A stretch of DNA of 64,000 nt from Eleginops maclovinus (lineage: Eukaryota > Chordata > Actinopteri > Perciformes > Eleginopidae). The DNA lies in contig NC_086352.1 in NCBI RefSeq assembly GCF_036324505.1, positions 36,898,881-36,962,880 of the forward strand, written 5' to 3'. Made by a program: the position numbers and the translations under genes. Each line of letters opens with the position of its first letter. Positions within the stretch are counted from its first letter, which is position 1. Shown piece by piece: positions 35,932 to 46,769 of the stretch. Under the pieces are notes generated by a model, which did no database searches, was not told the DNA's origin, and was given only the letters and a program-made list of their open reading frames with translations.

Positions 35932-37020
35932 CCATCCATCCATCTTCTCCCGCTTATCCGGGGTCGGGTCGAGGAGGACAGCCCCAAACGTACCTTTCCC
36001 AGGCCACATCAAACCAGCTCTGACTGGGGGATTCCAAGGCACTCCCAGGCCAGCGAAGAGATATAATCCCTCCACCTGGTCCTAGGTCTACCCCTCGGTC
36101 TCTTCCCAGCTGGACGTGCCTGGAACTCCTCCTTAGGGAGGCGCCCAGGTGGCATCCTCACTAGGTGCCCAAACCACCTCAACTGGCTCCTTTCAACGCG
36201 AAGGAGCAGCGGTTCTACTCCGAGTCCCTCCCGGATGACTGAACTTCTCACCTTATCCCTAAGGGAGATGCCAGCCACCCTGCGGAGAAATCCCATTTCG
36301 GCCGCTTGTATCCGCGATCTCGTTCTTTCGGTCATGACCCATCCTTCATGACCATAGGTGAGGGTAGGAACCAAGATGGCCCGGTAGACAGAGAGCTTTG
36401 CCTTCTGGCTCAGCTCTCTTTTCGTCACAACGGTGCGGTAAAGCGACTGCAGTACCGCTCCCGCTGCTCCGATTCTCCGGCCCATCTCACACTCCATTTT
36501 TCCCTCACTCGAGAACAAGACCTCGAGATACTTGAACTCCTTCACTTGGGGTAAGGCTTCATTCCCTACCTGGAGTGGACAGTCCATCGGTTTCCTGCTG
36601 AGAACCATGGCCTGAGATTTGGAGGTGCTGATCCTCATCCCAGCCGCTTCACACTTGGCCGCGAACCGATCCAGTGAGTGCTGAAGGTCACAGACCGATG
36701 AAGCCATTAGGACCACATCATCTGCAAAAAGCAGTGGTGCAATCCTTAGCCCACCGAACTGCAGACCCCCTCCCCCACGACTACGCCTCGAAATCCTCTC
36801 CATGAATATCACAAACAGGATTGGTGACAAAGCGCAGTCATGGCGGAAATGGGTCCGACTTACTGCAGAGGGTCCGGACACAGCTCTCGCTTTGGGAGTA
36901 CAGAGATTGGATGGCCCTAAGTAGAGACCCCTCCCCCTATACTCCTGCAGAACCTCCCAAAGTATCTCCCTGGGAACCTGGTCATACACCTTCTCCAAAT
37001 CTACAAAACACATCATGAGA
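35932..37020 (-). pseudogene. RTE/Expander-like non-LTR reverse transcriptase, 5'-truncated
   Basis: The minus strand encodes MCFVDLEKVYDQVPREILW, CALSPILFVIF, the active-site LLFADDVVLMAS, and the C-terminal part TYGHEGWVMTERTRSRIQ, RSQLRWFGHLVRMP and RPRTRWRDYISSLAWE. The 3' end finishes in a short ATGG repeat (TCCATCCATCC on the plus strand at 35932-35944), typical of RTE-type LINEs. The VGLRQG segment before CALSP is missing, replaced by out-of-frame residues, so the RT is dead despite a long open frame. Assignment to RTE/Expander is from memory of fish families; the RT identity is certain. Confidence 0.85.
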
Positions 37021-37119
37021 GAAACGTCCTCGTCCTCATCTCTTTCCTCCTCTTCGACCACCATTAGCATGTTACGTTCAAGGCTAACATTGTTCGCTTG
37101 CTCAACATGCTCTGTCACT

Positions 37120-38171
37120 GTTCATGTTTCTGGCCTTCATTACTTTTTGCTTTTATGAAAAGGCTATTAATTGTGGGATTTGTTTTTAATTCAGCCACTA
37201 CTCGCAGCCGAGCTGGGTGTTTGTCTACTGGCACCATCATTTTTTTCAGCTAGTGCTTTTTTTTCCACACATTTGCAGTGAAACACTGTTGTGATTTGGC
37301 TGTAGACGGCGTAATAAAGTTTATAGTGCATAGATAGTGTAGTTTAGAAAGAATATTTGACCCTATCGAAAAGCAGTTGGCGGTGAAGAGTGAGTTTTAT
37401 TTTTTTAAATTATGATGTGTGAAGTTGTACCGATGGTTGGCCATATGGCATATACGGCCCAGCCTGCAACACGATATATAATACATACTTGCAGACTTGG
37501 AGTACTCGAGTCCTGGATTCGGACTCGAGTGACGATTTTTTTTAATGGAAGATTAAGGAAAGGACTGAGACAAACGTAAAATTTCATGAACAAAAGTTCT
37601 GTTACATTCTCTACTACCGGTATCTGGGCTCCTAAACCGTAGCTTGGATGCTCAGTGTCAACTTATGATGCTCAGAGATAGGGGTGAGGATCGTCTGGAG
37701 AATTAACGATCAATGTTCGATTAATCTTTAATATTTTTATATTAAAATTAATTATTTAACTTTATATATATTAAAAATGCATTGAAAGTACAAAAATACA
37801 GCGCGTTTTCCCTTGATGAAATCGTTATTACAAGAAGAACAACTCTTTTTCAATTTGTATTACTGCAGTGAGAATTGCCAAAGAAATGTAATTGTACTTT
37901 GTATGATGAAGATACAGATATATTCTATTTGATTGTATTATGCTTAAAAAACATAAGCATGTTATTAATATGTGGAGATTACCCTTCGGTACCAAGATGG
38001 AAATAAATAAACATGTATATGCCAAATAAATGATTTCTGGCATATCACATCCATTTGCTTTTTATCATGGGAGCCGCTGCGATGCTAACAGTATGTCATC
38101 TCTGCACCACTCTAGCCCCCAAGGGCCAGGCGTTTTCCTGACACTGGTATCGTTGGGAATTTCCATAGAGC
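37120..38171. other. Unassigned sequence
   Basis: Only a short patch near 37495-37535 (GGAGTACTCGAGTCC) recalls the ends of the hAT-type elements at 22488 and 54618. No gene is seen. Confidence 0.45.
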
Positions 38172-38175
38172 CCAC

Positions 38176-39044
38176 TGTAAGAATAATCAACATATTGAAA
38201 CGGAACATTGATGTATGATATAATTCACTGTTTCTCGACGGACCGGGTTTTTGAACTTCCGGTCGTACAGAATGTGATTGTTTTATCCTCAGTTAGCATG
38301 TAGCCGATAGTATATCGTATGTATGAGTAGAGGGTGTTGAGTTTTAGAATTTATTTACAAGGCAAGGAGTCCAAATCAAGTAGTAAGGTTATAATAAAGC
38401 TGATTTATTTCCAGTTGTGATAGGGATACACATTCATTTCCACCCAGAGCCTCGACATGTGACATCACACAATATTTATACTTTGTGAAATAGAAATAGG
38501 GCAGTCCCTTATGACATATTAAATGTATATTATTGAGTGTGGTGCGTGTTGGTTTCTGGTTGGAGCACAGGCAGAGTCCTCGCCTCTTGGATCCACGAGT
38601 TCCGGGTGTCCAGCATATCATCTAATCCTTCTGGCACCACTATCTCCTTCTGACCCTCTCTTGGGCCTCTGAGAACGTGCCCTGGACCAGCCTCCGTCGA
38701 CGCTAGCCAATAGAAGAGACGGGGATTTGCCCATGAGACGACAAGGGGCCAGCAGGATCCGGCCCCCGCCACCAACCAATGAGAGAAGAGGAGACCGGAA
38801 GGACCAGAGAGTAGAAATGCCGGATATAAACAGAAGATGGAGGCCTTTCCTCCACGCTGCTGGTAGACAGCTAACTGCTTCAACGTGGTCTGTGGATCAC
38901 TGGCGTGGGGGGGAGACTGCAGCTGTGTTTCTGTTGTAGACTTATCATGCTGTTACGTTAATAAATATTGTTATACTTTACAGGGAAACTTCTTGGTCTA
39001 TTTGAGACCAACTCTTGGTCCTCAAACAATGAATATTCTTAACA
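38176..39044 (+). mobile_element. Solo LTR, family A, complete
   Basis: 869 bp from TGTAAGAATAATC to GAATATTCTTAACA, TG...CA with complementary ends, flanked by CCAC at 38172-38175 and 39045-39048. It is therefore an LTR left by recombination of an LTR retrotransposon, probably Ty3/gypsy by its 4-bp duplication. Copies or fragments lie at 19860, 25730 and 60699. Confidence 0.85.
38776..38830 (+). promoter_or_regulatory. LTR promoter: CCAAT and TATA boxes
   Basis: CCAAT at 38776-38780 and TATAAA at 38825-38830, with AATAAA at 38960-38965 as the likely poly(A) signal. This spacing fits an LTR U3-R layout. Confidence 0.6.
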
Positions 39045-39048
39045 CCAC

Positions 39049-40366
39049 CCATGACACCGTTATCTCTGGGGCTTCCATACTTCAACTCTCAGGACCAAAC
39101 TGTGTCTGAACAGAACTGGGTTTAGCATTCACCATGTGAATTTTTATAGAGCTTTTGATCTATCTGACGCTGAGGGGTACAGACAGAGTGGCAGGTTTAT
39201 CTGTCGCCGTGTCCCTGCTGATACAGGTTTTAACATTTCAGCACTTCAAGGTAAGACCTGTTTTTTGTTCATGCCAAACGTCTGTACAATTTCAGATGCA
39301 ATAAAACACCTCGATTAGCCTGTCCTTTGGGAAAAAATATCCAATTAAAAAATACATTTAAAATGTTGAAATTACAATTCAGATTAAAAGATCTTTCATT
39401 TTAAACTCAACTAGCCCTGCAGCTCTGCCCTTATCATCCATTACAGGGTTCACTCACTAGAATAAATGCAGTCGATTGCCGTACAGTTATCCTCAGCATG
39501 CAGCGTCTTAAAAAGAACAAACCATTTGAAGGCATACAGGAAAAAAATTCTCTGTATCTACCACATCTCACCGCTGGTTTAGAGTGAAAACAATGTACAA
39601 AGGTTGATTTAGAGTTGAAGGGGGATCAGACAAAGATAGTGGTTCAGTGATGACGTATTTCTTCAACCCGGAAGTTGTCTTTGTTATGGCCCCGATGACA
39701 TCATTTCCTGATGTTTTAGGTTTTCGCTGTGGTATTGTTTCAGTATATATAACAACATATTCCATCAGGTTTCTTCTCAAATCCGAGAAGTTATTATTTA
39801 TATTACCAGTGTGCATGATTGTTGCCTTGTCTCTGACTAAAGTAAAACAAATAGCCTACCTGGCGAGCAGAGGTGGAGCTGTAGATGTGTGGTTTTGACA
39901 GGAGACCAATCACAGCTCTTGTGGTTTTTCAGCAAAAGACAGATGTGGTGAAACAGAATGAAGAGCCTTTGCTCTCAGATCAATGTGTGGGCCTGCAGGA
40001 GGCCAGGAGGTAATCTCTCAAGTGAAAGAAGAAAAACACATTCATAGATAGAAGTTCCCAGGTGGAAAATGGGGAAATCACCCGAGAGAAAGAGCTGGCT
40101 ACATCTCATGGATCATGGCCTTTTGCCTCCCACGGATCTGCCCCCAACAATATTCTGCTCACAACAAAAATGTCTATTGCTTGTTGGTAAAGTTCCCATT
40201 ATAGAAATTGGAGCATTGGATGGGTACTGTGAGATGAAGTGGTGAGAAGGGGAGTGAGAGAGAAGAAAAGGAGGGGACGGAGGAAGCGGACCCAAAGGAG
40301 AAGAAATCAATAACAGCACGTCTGCACTACTGCCATATGTCAAAAGCACTGGAGCGAAACAGGCAC

Positions 40367-40427
<61 letters not shown>

Positions 40428-41597
40428 AACCCGGAAGTTGTCATTGTTATGGCCCCGGTGACAGAAAGGGATTATTCCATTGGATCTTTAGAAAGTGCGG
40501 AAAACAAGATCGTGGCAAAAACACGTTTATGATACTGACACGTTTTCTTCACTTGCTAATGATGGTGTGTAGTCTTGTTGGTAACCGCTGTTTCTAAGAC
40601 ACAATAAATGAAGTATTTGATGTTGTGAACAAAACATCAAAATCTCTTCAGCTTGTGTTAACCACAGATCTTATCTCAGGCCTCTAACCAAACTTATGTT
40701 CAAAAAAGAGTGGACTCCAAACAACAGAACCAGAACTGGTAAAATTCTAACTCATTTCTGGGTTTCAGGACTCACTCCTGCACCACTGTATAGGACAGGT
40801 GCATGCAGGTGTTGTAAAAATAACAGGAACCTCTTATAAGAGGTTAATGGCTGATGATTTGACTGCTCTCCACACAGTCGGCAGGTGAAGCAGCTGCAGA
40901 CATTATTTCATGGAGGAGATCAAAGGGATGGGTTAGATGTTTAGAAGTAGTACTTATCCATTGTCATTGTATTGCATAAAGTACACAGACATCAGTACCA
41001 GCACGACAGTTATACAATGTATTGCTTTGGAGAAGCTGCAAAAAACTATCTTAGACACATAGAAAAGGCCAGCATGTAAGTGCTCAGTGCCCAACTCTCA
41101 TTTGTTTACACAGATCCGATCTTTCTTCCCTTCTACATCACGGATCTCTGGCCCGAAACACTGCACACTGAACAGCATTCATCTGATAACGTCACATTGG
41201 TGAGACAGCAGAAACAGTGGTGCAAGTGTTCATCTGCCAAATGATTTCCTGCGAAGGTCGGATGACATATTTTTAAATGTTAAGGATGAGTGTAAAAAGA
41301 GGAGAAAAATGTGCGGGTGTTGAAGAGACGATAAGACAAAAATGTATTGTCAGTTAAAGTCTGACATTAGAGAAAATGTCCTCAATCAAAGGTCGGGAAC
41401 ATCAAAATGTCTAACTGGCGTTATGAGTGAGTGTGATATACATTAGCTGTGACCTAGTAGCTGTATCAACGTCTGCCTGTAATCAACAACTGACTGTCTC
41501 ATCAAACAAACAAAGTACAATTCAAAACAACAATATTTATTGTCACTTGAACTATACAGATGTACAGAATAATACTGTAGATATTTGTAATGTTGCA
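39049..41597. other. Unassigned sequence with a 36-bp direct repeat and a microsatellite
   Basis: CAACCCGGAAGTTGTC-TTGTTATGGCCCCG-TGACA occurs at 39665-39701 and 40427-40462. A (TG)n tract ends exactly where the second copy begins. A small open frame at 39136-39255 ends at a good donor (AAG|GTAAGACC) but matches nothing I know. Confidence 0.45.
40369..40426. repeat. (GT)n microsatellite
   Basis: About 29 GT units. Confidence 0.97.
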
Positions 41598-41605
41598 CTT
41601 GGGTT

Positions 41606-42296
41606 CAGTGTTAATTTCGTCAACGAAGTGTTCAGTTTTGCGGTAGCAAACGAATGAGCCTGGCTTCCAGGCTAATGTTGGCTGGGCTCGCATTGCAGTA
41701 ACTATTTAGTCACACTGTGTTTTTTAAGATAACACAGCAATTTATCTGGAAGATATTTGTATATGGTTTCTTATCTTTAAGGCCAGGTGGACATATATAA
41801 TAGGCTAGTTGTATTGTGTTATAACATAATTCAAATCTTCAAAATCTAAACTTGATATTATTGGTATACTATATTTTAATGATAATATTATGATATTAGT
41901 ATATAGAGATAGTATGCACCTTAGCAGATCAGCAAGGACAGCCCAGCAGCATCGCATCAATGTGAGAGTCTAGAGATATCCCACTAAACTAAGGAAAGGA
42001 ATCCAGATATTACACAAAGTGTTAAGAGAGTGAAACACTTGATACTTTCACCTTGATTCCAATTTCAGATACCTGTATTTGCCTAACTGAATTAGTTTAT
42101 AGAGAGAAAACATTTTGACTAAGAGTTGACTAAAATGTAAATAATTTTTCATCGACTAAAACTGGACTAAAACGTTTTGAGTTGTCGTCGACTAAAACTA
42201 TGAAGGATAAAAATAACTAAAATGTGACTAAAACTAATAACCATTTTCGTGTAAAGATTAAGACTAAATCTAAATAAGCTGCCAAAATTAACACTG
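41606..42296. mobile_element. hAT-type MITE with CAGTGTTAATTT ends
   Basis: The left end is CAGTGTTAATTTCGTC and the right end CAAAATTAACACTG. The interior near the right end is rich in GACTAAAAC words, as in known fish hAT MITEs. The flanks CTTGGGTT (41598-41605) and CTCGGGCT (42297-42304) agree at six of eight bases, an aged 8-bp duplication. Confidence 0.75.
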
Positions 42297-42666
42297 CTCG
42301 GGCTGCATTTAAAACAAAATAGAGAAAATCAATAAAATAGCTTTTGAAAATGTGTGCATCTTAAAAGTGCTTAATTTTAGAAAGATTAAATAAAGAGCAG
42401 CAGCAGCTTGAGTTTCACATTTCACATCTTGACTTAACAGTTTCAGCCAATTATGTAACATATCAGTCTGAACACATCATAACAATTGAACAGTTTTAAG
42501 GTTTGTCTTTCTGTCCCTCTTATATTCCACTCCCTCACTGACTGTCTTTTGTTCAGTGAGAGGACTGAGCTCTAGCCTGTCCAGCCAGGATTTTAAATCG
42601 GGGCTGAAATGGTGTCAGGGCCATTCTCATACACATGTGAAGGTGCTCATTGGTGCTCCACTCACC

Positions 42667-43313
42667 GGTTACATGCTGCTATTCCGACACACCTCTACTC
42701 CGACATTGATGTCTAATTGTCGGAGTAGCGGCATTTCCATTTTTTTTTAAACGTGCCACTACTCCGACAAAATTATTTCCATTGTCGGAGTAGCAGCACT
42801 TCACTTTTTTTTCAAACATTCCGCCATTCAGACAAGGTGCATTGGGTCTGCATAGCTCCACTTAAGTGGAAGCATTCGGAGCGGTAGTTGACACTGTCAG
42901 ACACGCAGGGCCCCCCTCCTCCCTCATGGACGCTTCTGATAGCCCTCCCGAATCCACCGCCACTGCTCCTCCATCGTCATCCCATCAGCTCCGGTCTACA
43001 GCCCGCAGAATTGGGAGCAGCCTCGATGGCTTGCATAGCTTTAACTTTCTTTGAGCGACTCCCTTGCAGATCGGATGCAGGGCGATCGGACAACAACGAA
43101 ATTGAATGCCAACCAGTCAGTGCATCCATTACAACAATAGGCTATATTATATTATACAAATAAACTGAATATGTTAAAAAGACACACAAACAAAAGTGAA
43201 AGAAAGACGATGCCCTGACGCGCCTGGGTAGACTGTCGGAATGGCGGTAGTAAAATTGTGTCGGAATAGATGCATGTCGGAATAGGGGGATGTCAGAATA
43301 GAGGTTGCACCCC
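42667..43313. mobile_element. Candidate DNA transposon rich in TGTCGGAGTA/TCCGACA palindromes
   Basis: CCACTCACC flanks the segment at 42658-42666 and 43314-43322. Its outer parts pair imperfectly around CTATTCCGACA. Inside, CTACTCCGACA...TGTCGGAGTAG forms two hairpins (42687-42728 and 42759-42797). At the other end GTCGGAATA occurs three times. No coding is seen. The right flank is a CTCACTC-rich minisatellite, which weakens the duplication evidence. Confidence 0.5.
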
Positions 43314-43319
43314 CCACTC

Positions 43320-44292
43320 ACCACCTTCTCGCTCTGTCTCCCGCTAACTCGTATCTCCCCTCACTCTTCTCGCTATCGCTAACTCATCTCCGTCTTCTCT
43401 CTCTCGCTAACTCGTCTCTCCCCTCACTCTTCTCTCCGACTTCTCTGTCTCCCGCTAACTCGTCCCTCCCCTCACTCTTCTCTCCGTCTTCTCTCTCTCG
43501 CTAACTCATCTCTCCCCTCACTCTTCTCTCCGTCTTCTCTCTCTCGCTAACTCATCTCTCCCCTCACTCTTCTCTCCATCTTCTCTCTCTCTCTCCTGCT
43601 AACTCATCTCTCCGTCTTCTCTCTCTCGCTAACTCATCTCTCCCCTCACTCTTCTCTCCGTCTTCTCTCTCTCGCTAACTCATCTCTCCCCTCACTCTTC
43701 TCTCCGTCCTCTCTCTCTCTCCTGCTAACTCATCTCTCCATCTTCTCTCTCTCGCTAACTCGTATCTCCCCTCACTCTTCTCTCCGACTTCTCTGTCTCC
43801 CGCTAACTCGTCTCTCCCCTCACTCTTCTTTCCGTCTTCTCTCTCTCTCTCTCTCTCTCTCTCCTGCTAACTCATCTCTCTGTCTTCTCTCTCTCGCTAA
43901 CTCGTATCTCCCCTCACTCTTCTCTCCGACTTCTCTGTCTCCCGCTAACTCGTCTCTCCCCTCACTGTTCTCTCCGCCTTCTCTGTCTCCCGCTAACTCG
44001 TCTCTCCCCTCACTCTTCTCTCCAACTTCTCTGTCTCCCGCTAACTCGTCTCTCCCCTCACTCTTCTCTCCAACTTCTCTGTCTCCCGCTAACACGTCTC
44101 TCCCCTCACTCTTCTCTCCGACTTCTCTCTCTCGCTAACTCGTCTCTCCCGTCACTCTTCTCTCCGTCTTCTCTCTCTCGCTAACTTGTCTCTCCCCTCA
44201 CTCTTCTCTCCGTCTTCTCTCTCTCTCTCCTGCTAACTCATTTCTCCGACTTCTCTGTCTCGCTAACTCGTCTCTCCCCTCACTCTTCTCTC
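43320..44292 (+). repeat. Polypyrimidine minisatellite
   Basis: About 20 irregular copies of a 45-60-bp unit containing CGCTAACTCGTCTCTCCCCT, CACTCTTCTCTCCG and a TC run. The plus strand is overwhelmingly C and T. The charged open frame on the minus strand (43820-44095) is a by-product. Confidence 0.93.
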
Positions 44293-45769
44293 CGGTAAAA
44301 TGGAATTGCCCCGTGAAAATGAATATCCTTTATTAATGTATTGATTATAGGTCCGGGTCCCTATAGATTGGTGTCAGGGTCTCACACCGACCTATACGGA
44401 CTCGGACTGCTGTCCGCCTGTTACTGAACTATGGCGTAGAAGAAGCACGGCTGATCTCACGCAGCAGGGGACAAAATTTGGCGAAAAGGGAGAGGACAGG
44501 GTTTTGTTCATCTTCACAAGCTGGACTCCGTTGGTGAGAAAAGAGGCATATCAGTGAATGGATTCAGTTCCCTCATGGCCATTTTAAACACTGGATGTCA
44601 GCTTGTGTTGTGTTGAATGCAGATTAAATAAATACAAAGAGGGCTCTCACAGAGTTGTTTAGTTTATCTAAATGTTTAGAAATTATATGAAGCAGTGGTA
44701 ACAGCATTTTTCTATAAGACACCCCTGCTTATAGGCTACTTGGTATGGATCAAGTGTGCCATTTGTTGAGGTCTTTCTAATGATTTCAGAATCACTGAGG
44801 TAAGGGCTATCGGTCCAAATACATTACATGTTCTTTTAGCCATTGATTTTTGGGCAGTGGTTTTATGTGCAAAGTTTTTCATGACAGCAGGATGATGTGT
44901 CTGTGGAAGCCTGAATCATTGGTCGCCACACTGGAGCCAGCTCAATAGCAAAACATTTTTTTTTTTAAGAAAAGCACTGCACTCATCTGGCCCATTTTTC
45001 TCTGACATCCTCAACAGTGATGATAATTCTGTCAGACGAAGCAGCTGAGAAATCCAGTGATTCAAATCTAGTAAACAAAGGTGTTTATGTCATTGGAACA
45101 ACACATTTTGTTATGTCCCAATAGGATTGTATCTGAAATTTATGTCATGGTTTTCATGGTATCCAACATCTTTTGGAGTTTTTGGCTTCAAAAGCTTCCT
45201 TCAATGACATTTTCAGCTTCAGAAGGAGAGGTGCACACATTCATTTACAAGTGAAGGTAAGACCACAATTTTATTGAAAATGCGATCTGACTAAGAGAAA
45301 ACAATCCTATATTTAAATTGTAAACTACATTTTGTCATGCAAAATATTGTTTTGTTTTTTTTGGTTATCAATTTGTTGAACAGTCATTTTAATCAAAGCA
45401 TCAAACTAAAAAAGCTTTTGTAAATAACTGAATATTTTGATTAAGGTCAAATGGAAAATCAGTCTTTTTGGCGAAGGCGTATGAATTGTATTGCGATGAC
45501 ACATTTAGAACACATTGAGGGTGCAGAGCAAATAAACTCGAGTCGCTATATTATTTTTTGACCAAATATGTATCATACCTGTGTGTGTGTATAAAGAATG
45601 CTGATATGATATATGAAACATAACCAGTAGTCAATGTTCATGCTGCCAAGAAATGTTGGGTGCATATATTTATAAATCTGACTGAAAGAGTCAGTGCCTC
45701 ACCAGCCATGAACCTCACCGCACTGCACACACACAGTATAAAGAGTATAAATTACATTTGATAAATTAC
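44293..45769. other. Unassigned sequence
   Basis: No gene or element is recognised, although the decayed hAT gene to the right may extend into it. Confidence 0.45.
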
Positions 45770-46750
45770 CTGCAGTGCTCCAACTTCTTCAGTTGGTCTA
45801 GTTCAGTTGCTGTTGGCATGGTGATGTTAGTTGAATGGAGGGCCATTGCAGATTTCAGTGGTTCTTGATTTTGCAGAACACGCTTGATCATTTCCAGGGT
45901 ACTGTTCCATCTGGTTGAAATGTCCAGTGTAGGTGACTTTTGGTTTTCAAGAAGTGCAATTTGCTGCTGTCTGAGCTCCCCTGCTTTAGGTGGGGTTTGC
46001 TTAAAATGGCCTACTACCTTTCTGCGTTTTGAGAATGCATTGTCAAACAGACTGTTCTGTAAAGAAACTGTGATGGCTCGACGGATGCTGTGTGCAATCA
46101 GGGGCGGATCTAGGGTTCAATAAGGTCAGGTGCTAAGCACAAAGAGTCACGAGCGTGCAGCAAATTGGGTGGTTGAAATGCAGCAAAACATTTTTTAGGT
46201 GGCCTCTGCTGTTTTGCGTGTATAGCAAACCTTTAAGAGCTTCTTCAGAGAGAAAGGTCTGTGAAGTAGGGTTACAGTCTTCAAGACCTGACATGAGCTC
46301 CTCTCCCACACCCTAAAATTAATGACAGCTCCTCTGTCATCCTGTCCAGACATCGATAAAAAAGCTGACTTCTGCAGTCATCTGAGGTGTTCAAATTAGA
46401 GGTTAACCCACAGGCTGACTCCACCATGAAATCATTAAGCTTTTTATTTATCCCTTGGACCCACAGAGAGCTCAATCTCATTTGCCTCACACAAGACCAT
46501 GGCTCTTTCAAACAGATCTTCTCCCGAGTCCGTGCGGAACGATGTCAATGTTTCCAGGATTGCTTTTCTTGTAAATCCACACTTTCCCCCTGCAGGTATC
46601 TGTGTAACCCTTCAGTCATGCCTCAGAGTTTTGAAAACATCTCCAGCATGTAGAGGGTTTTCAGCTTGCAAAGCTTTGACCTGATCCAAAAGGCCGTGAG
46701 CATGTTGATGGTACTGAGACAGGTCAAAATAGCAGTAAGGTTATTCCGCA
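45770..46750 (-). pseudogene. Decayed hAT-family transposase (DUF4371/ZMYM-like)
   Basis: The minus strand from about 46735 reads LSQYHQHAHGLLDQVKALQA, then after a stop FTRKAILETLTSFRTDSGED and LFERAMVLCEANEIEL, the LRTD...F...A pattern of hAT elements related to ZMYM1-type genes. Farther left (46130-45770) it reads KVVGHFKQTP then LDISTRWNSTLEMIKRVLQ, with the diagnostic TRWNS. Several stops and gaps separate these parts, and the order of the two blocks is not the usual one, so it is rearranged or heavily decayed. Confidence 0.55.
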
Positions 46751-46769
46751 CAGCATTGACCAACCTCAC

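Noticed and set aside
36009..37118. Intact 369-codon host gene
   Set aside because: It is a non-LTR RT. The conserved segment before CALSPIL is missing, and the first 35 residues are not LINE sequence.
37495..37535. Third copy of the hAT-N element
   Set aside because: Only about 30 bases around an ACTCGAGTCC word resemble its end. There is no second terminus or duplication.
39136..39318. Host exon ending at a GTAAGACC donor
   Set aside because: The donor is good, but the 40-residue product matches no family I know and no partner exon is visible.
43820..44095. Charged repeat protein (ELAGDREVGEKSEGRD) on the minus strand
   Set aside because: It is the translation of the polypyrimidine minisatellite. 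It has no start context, and other frames are equally open.
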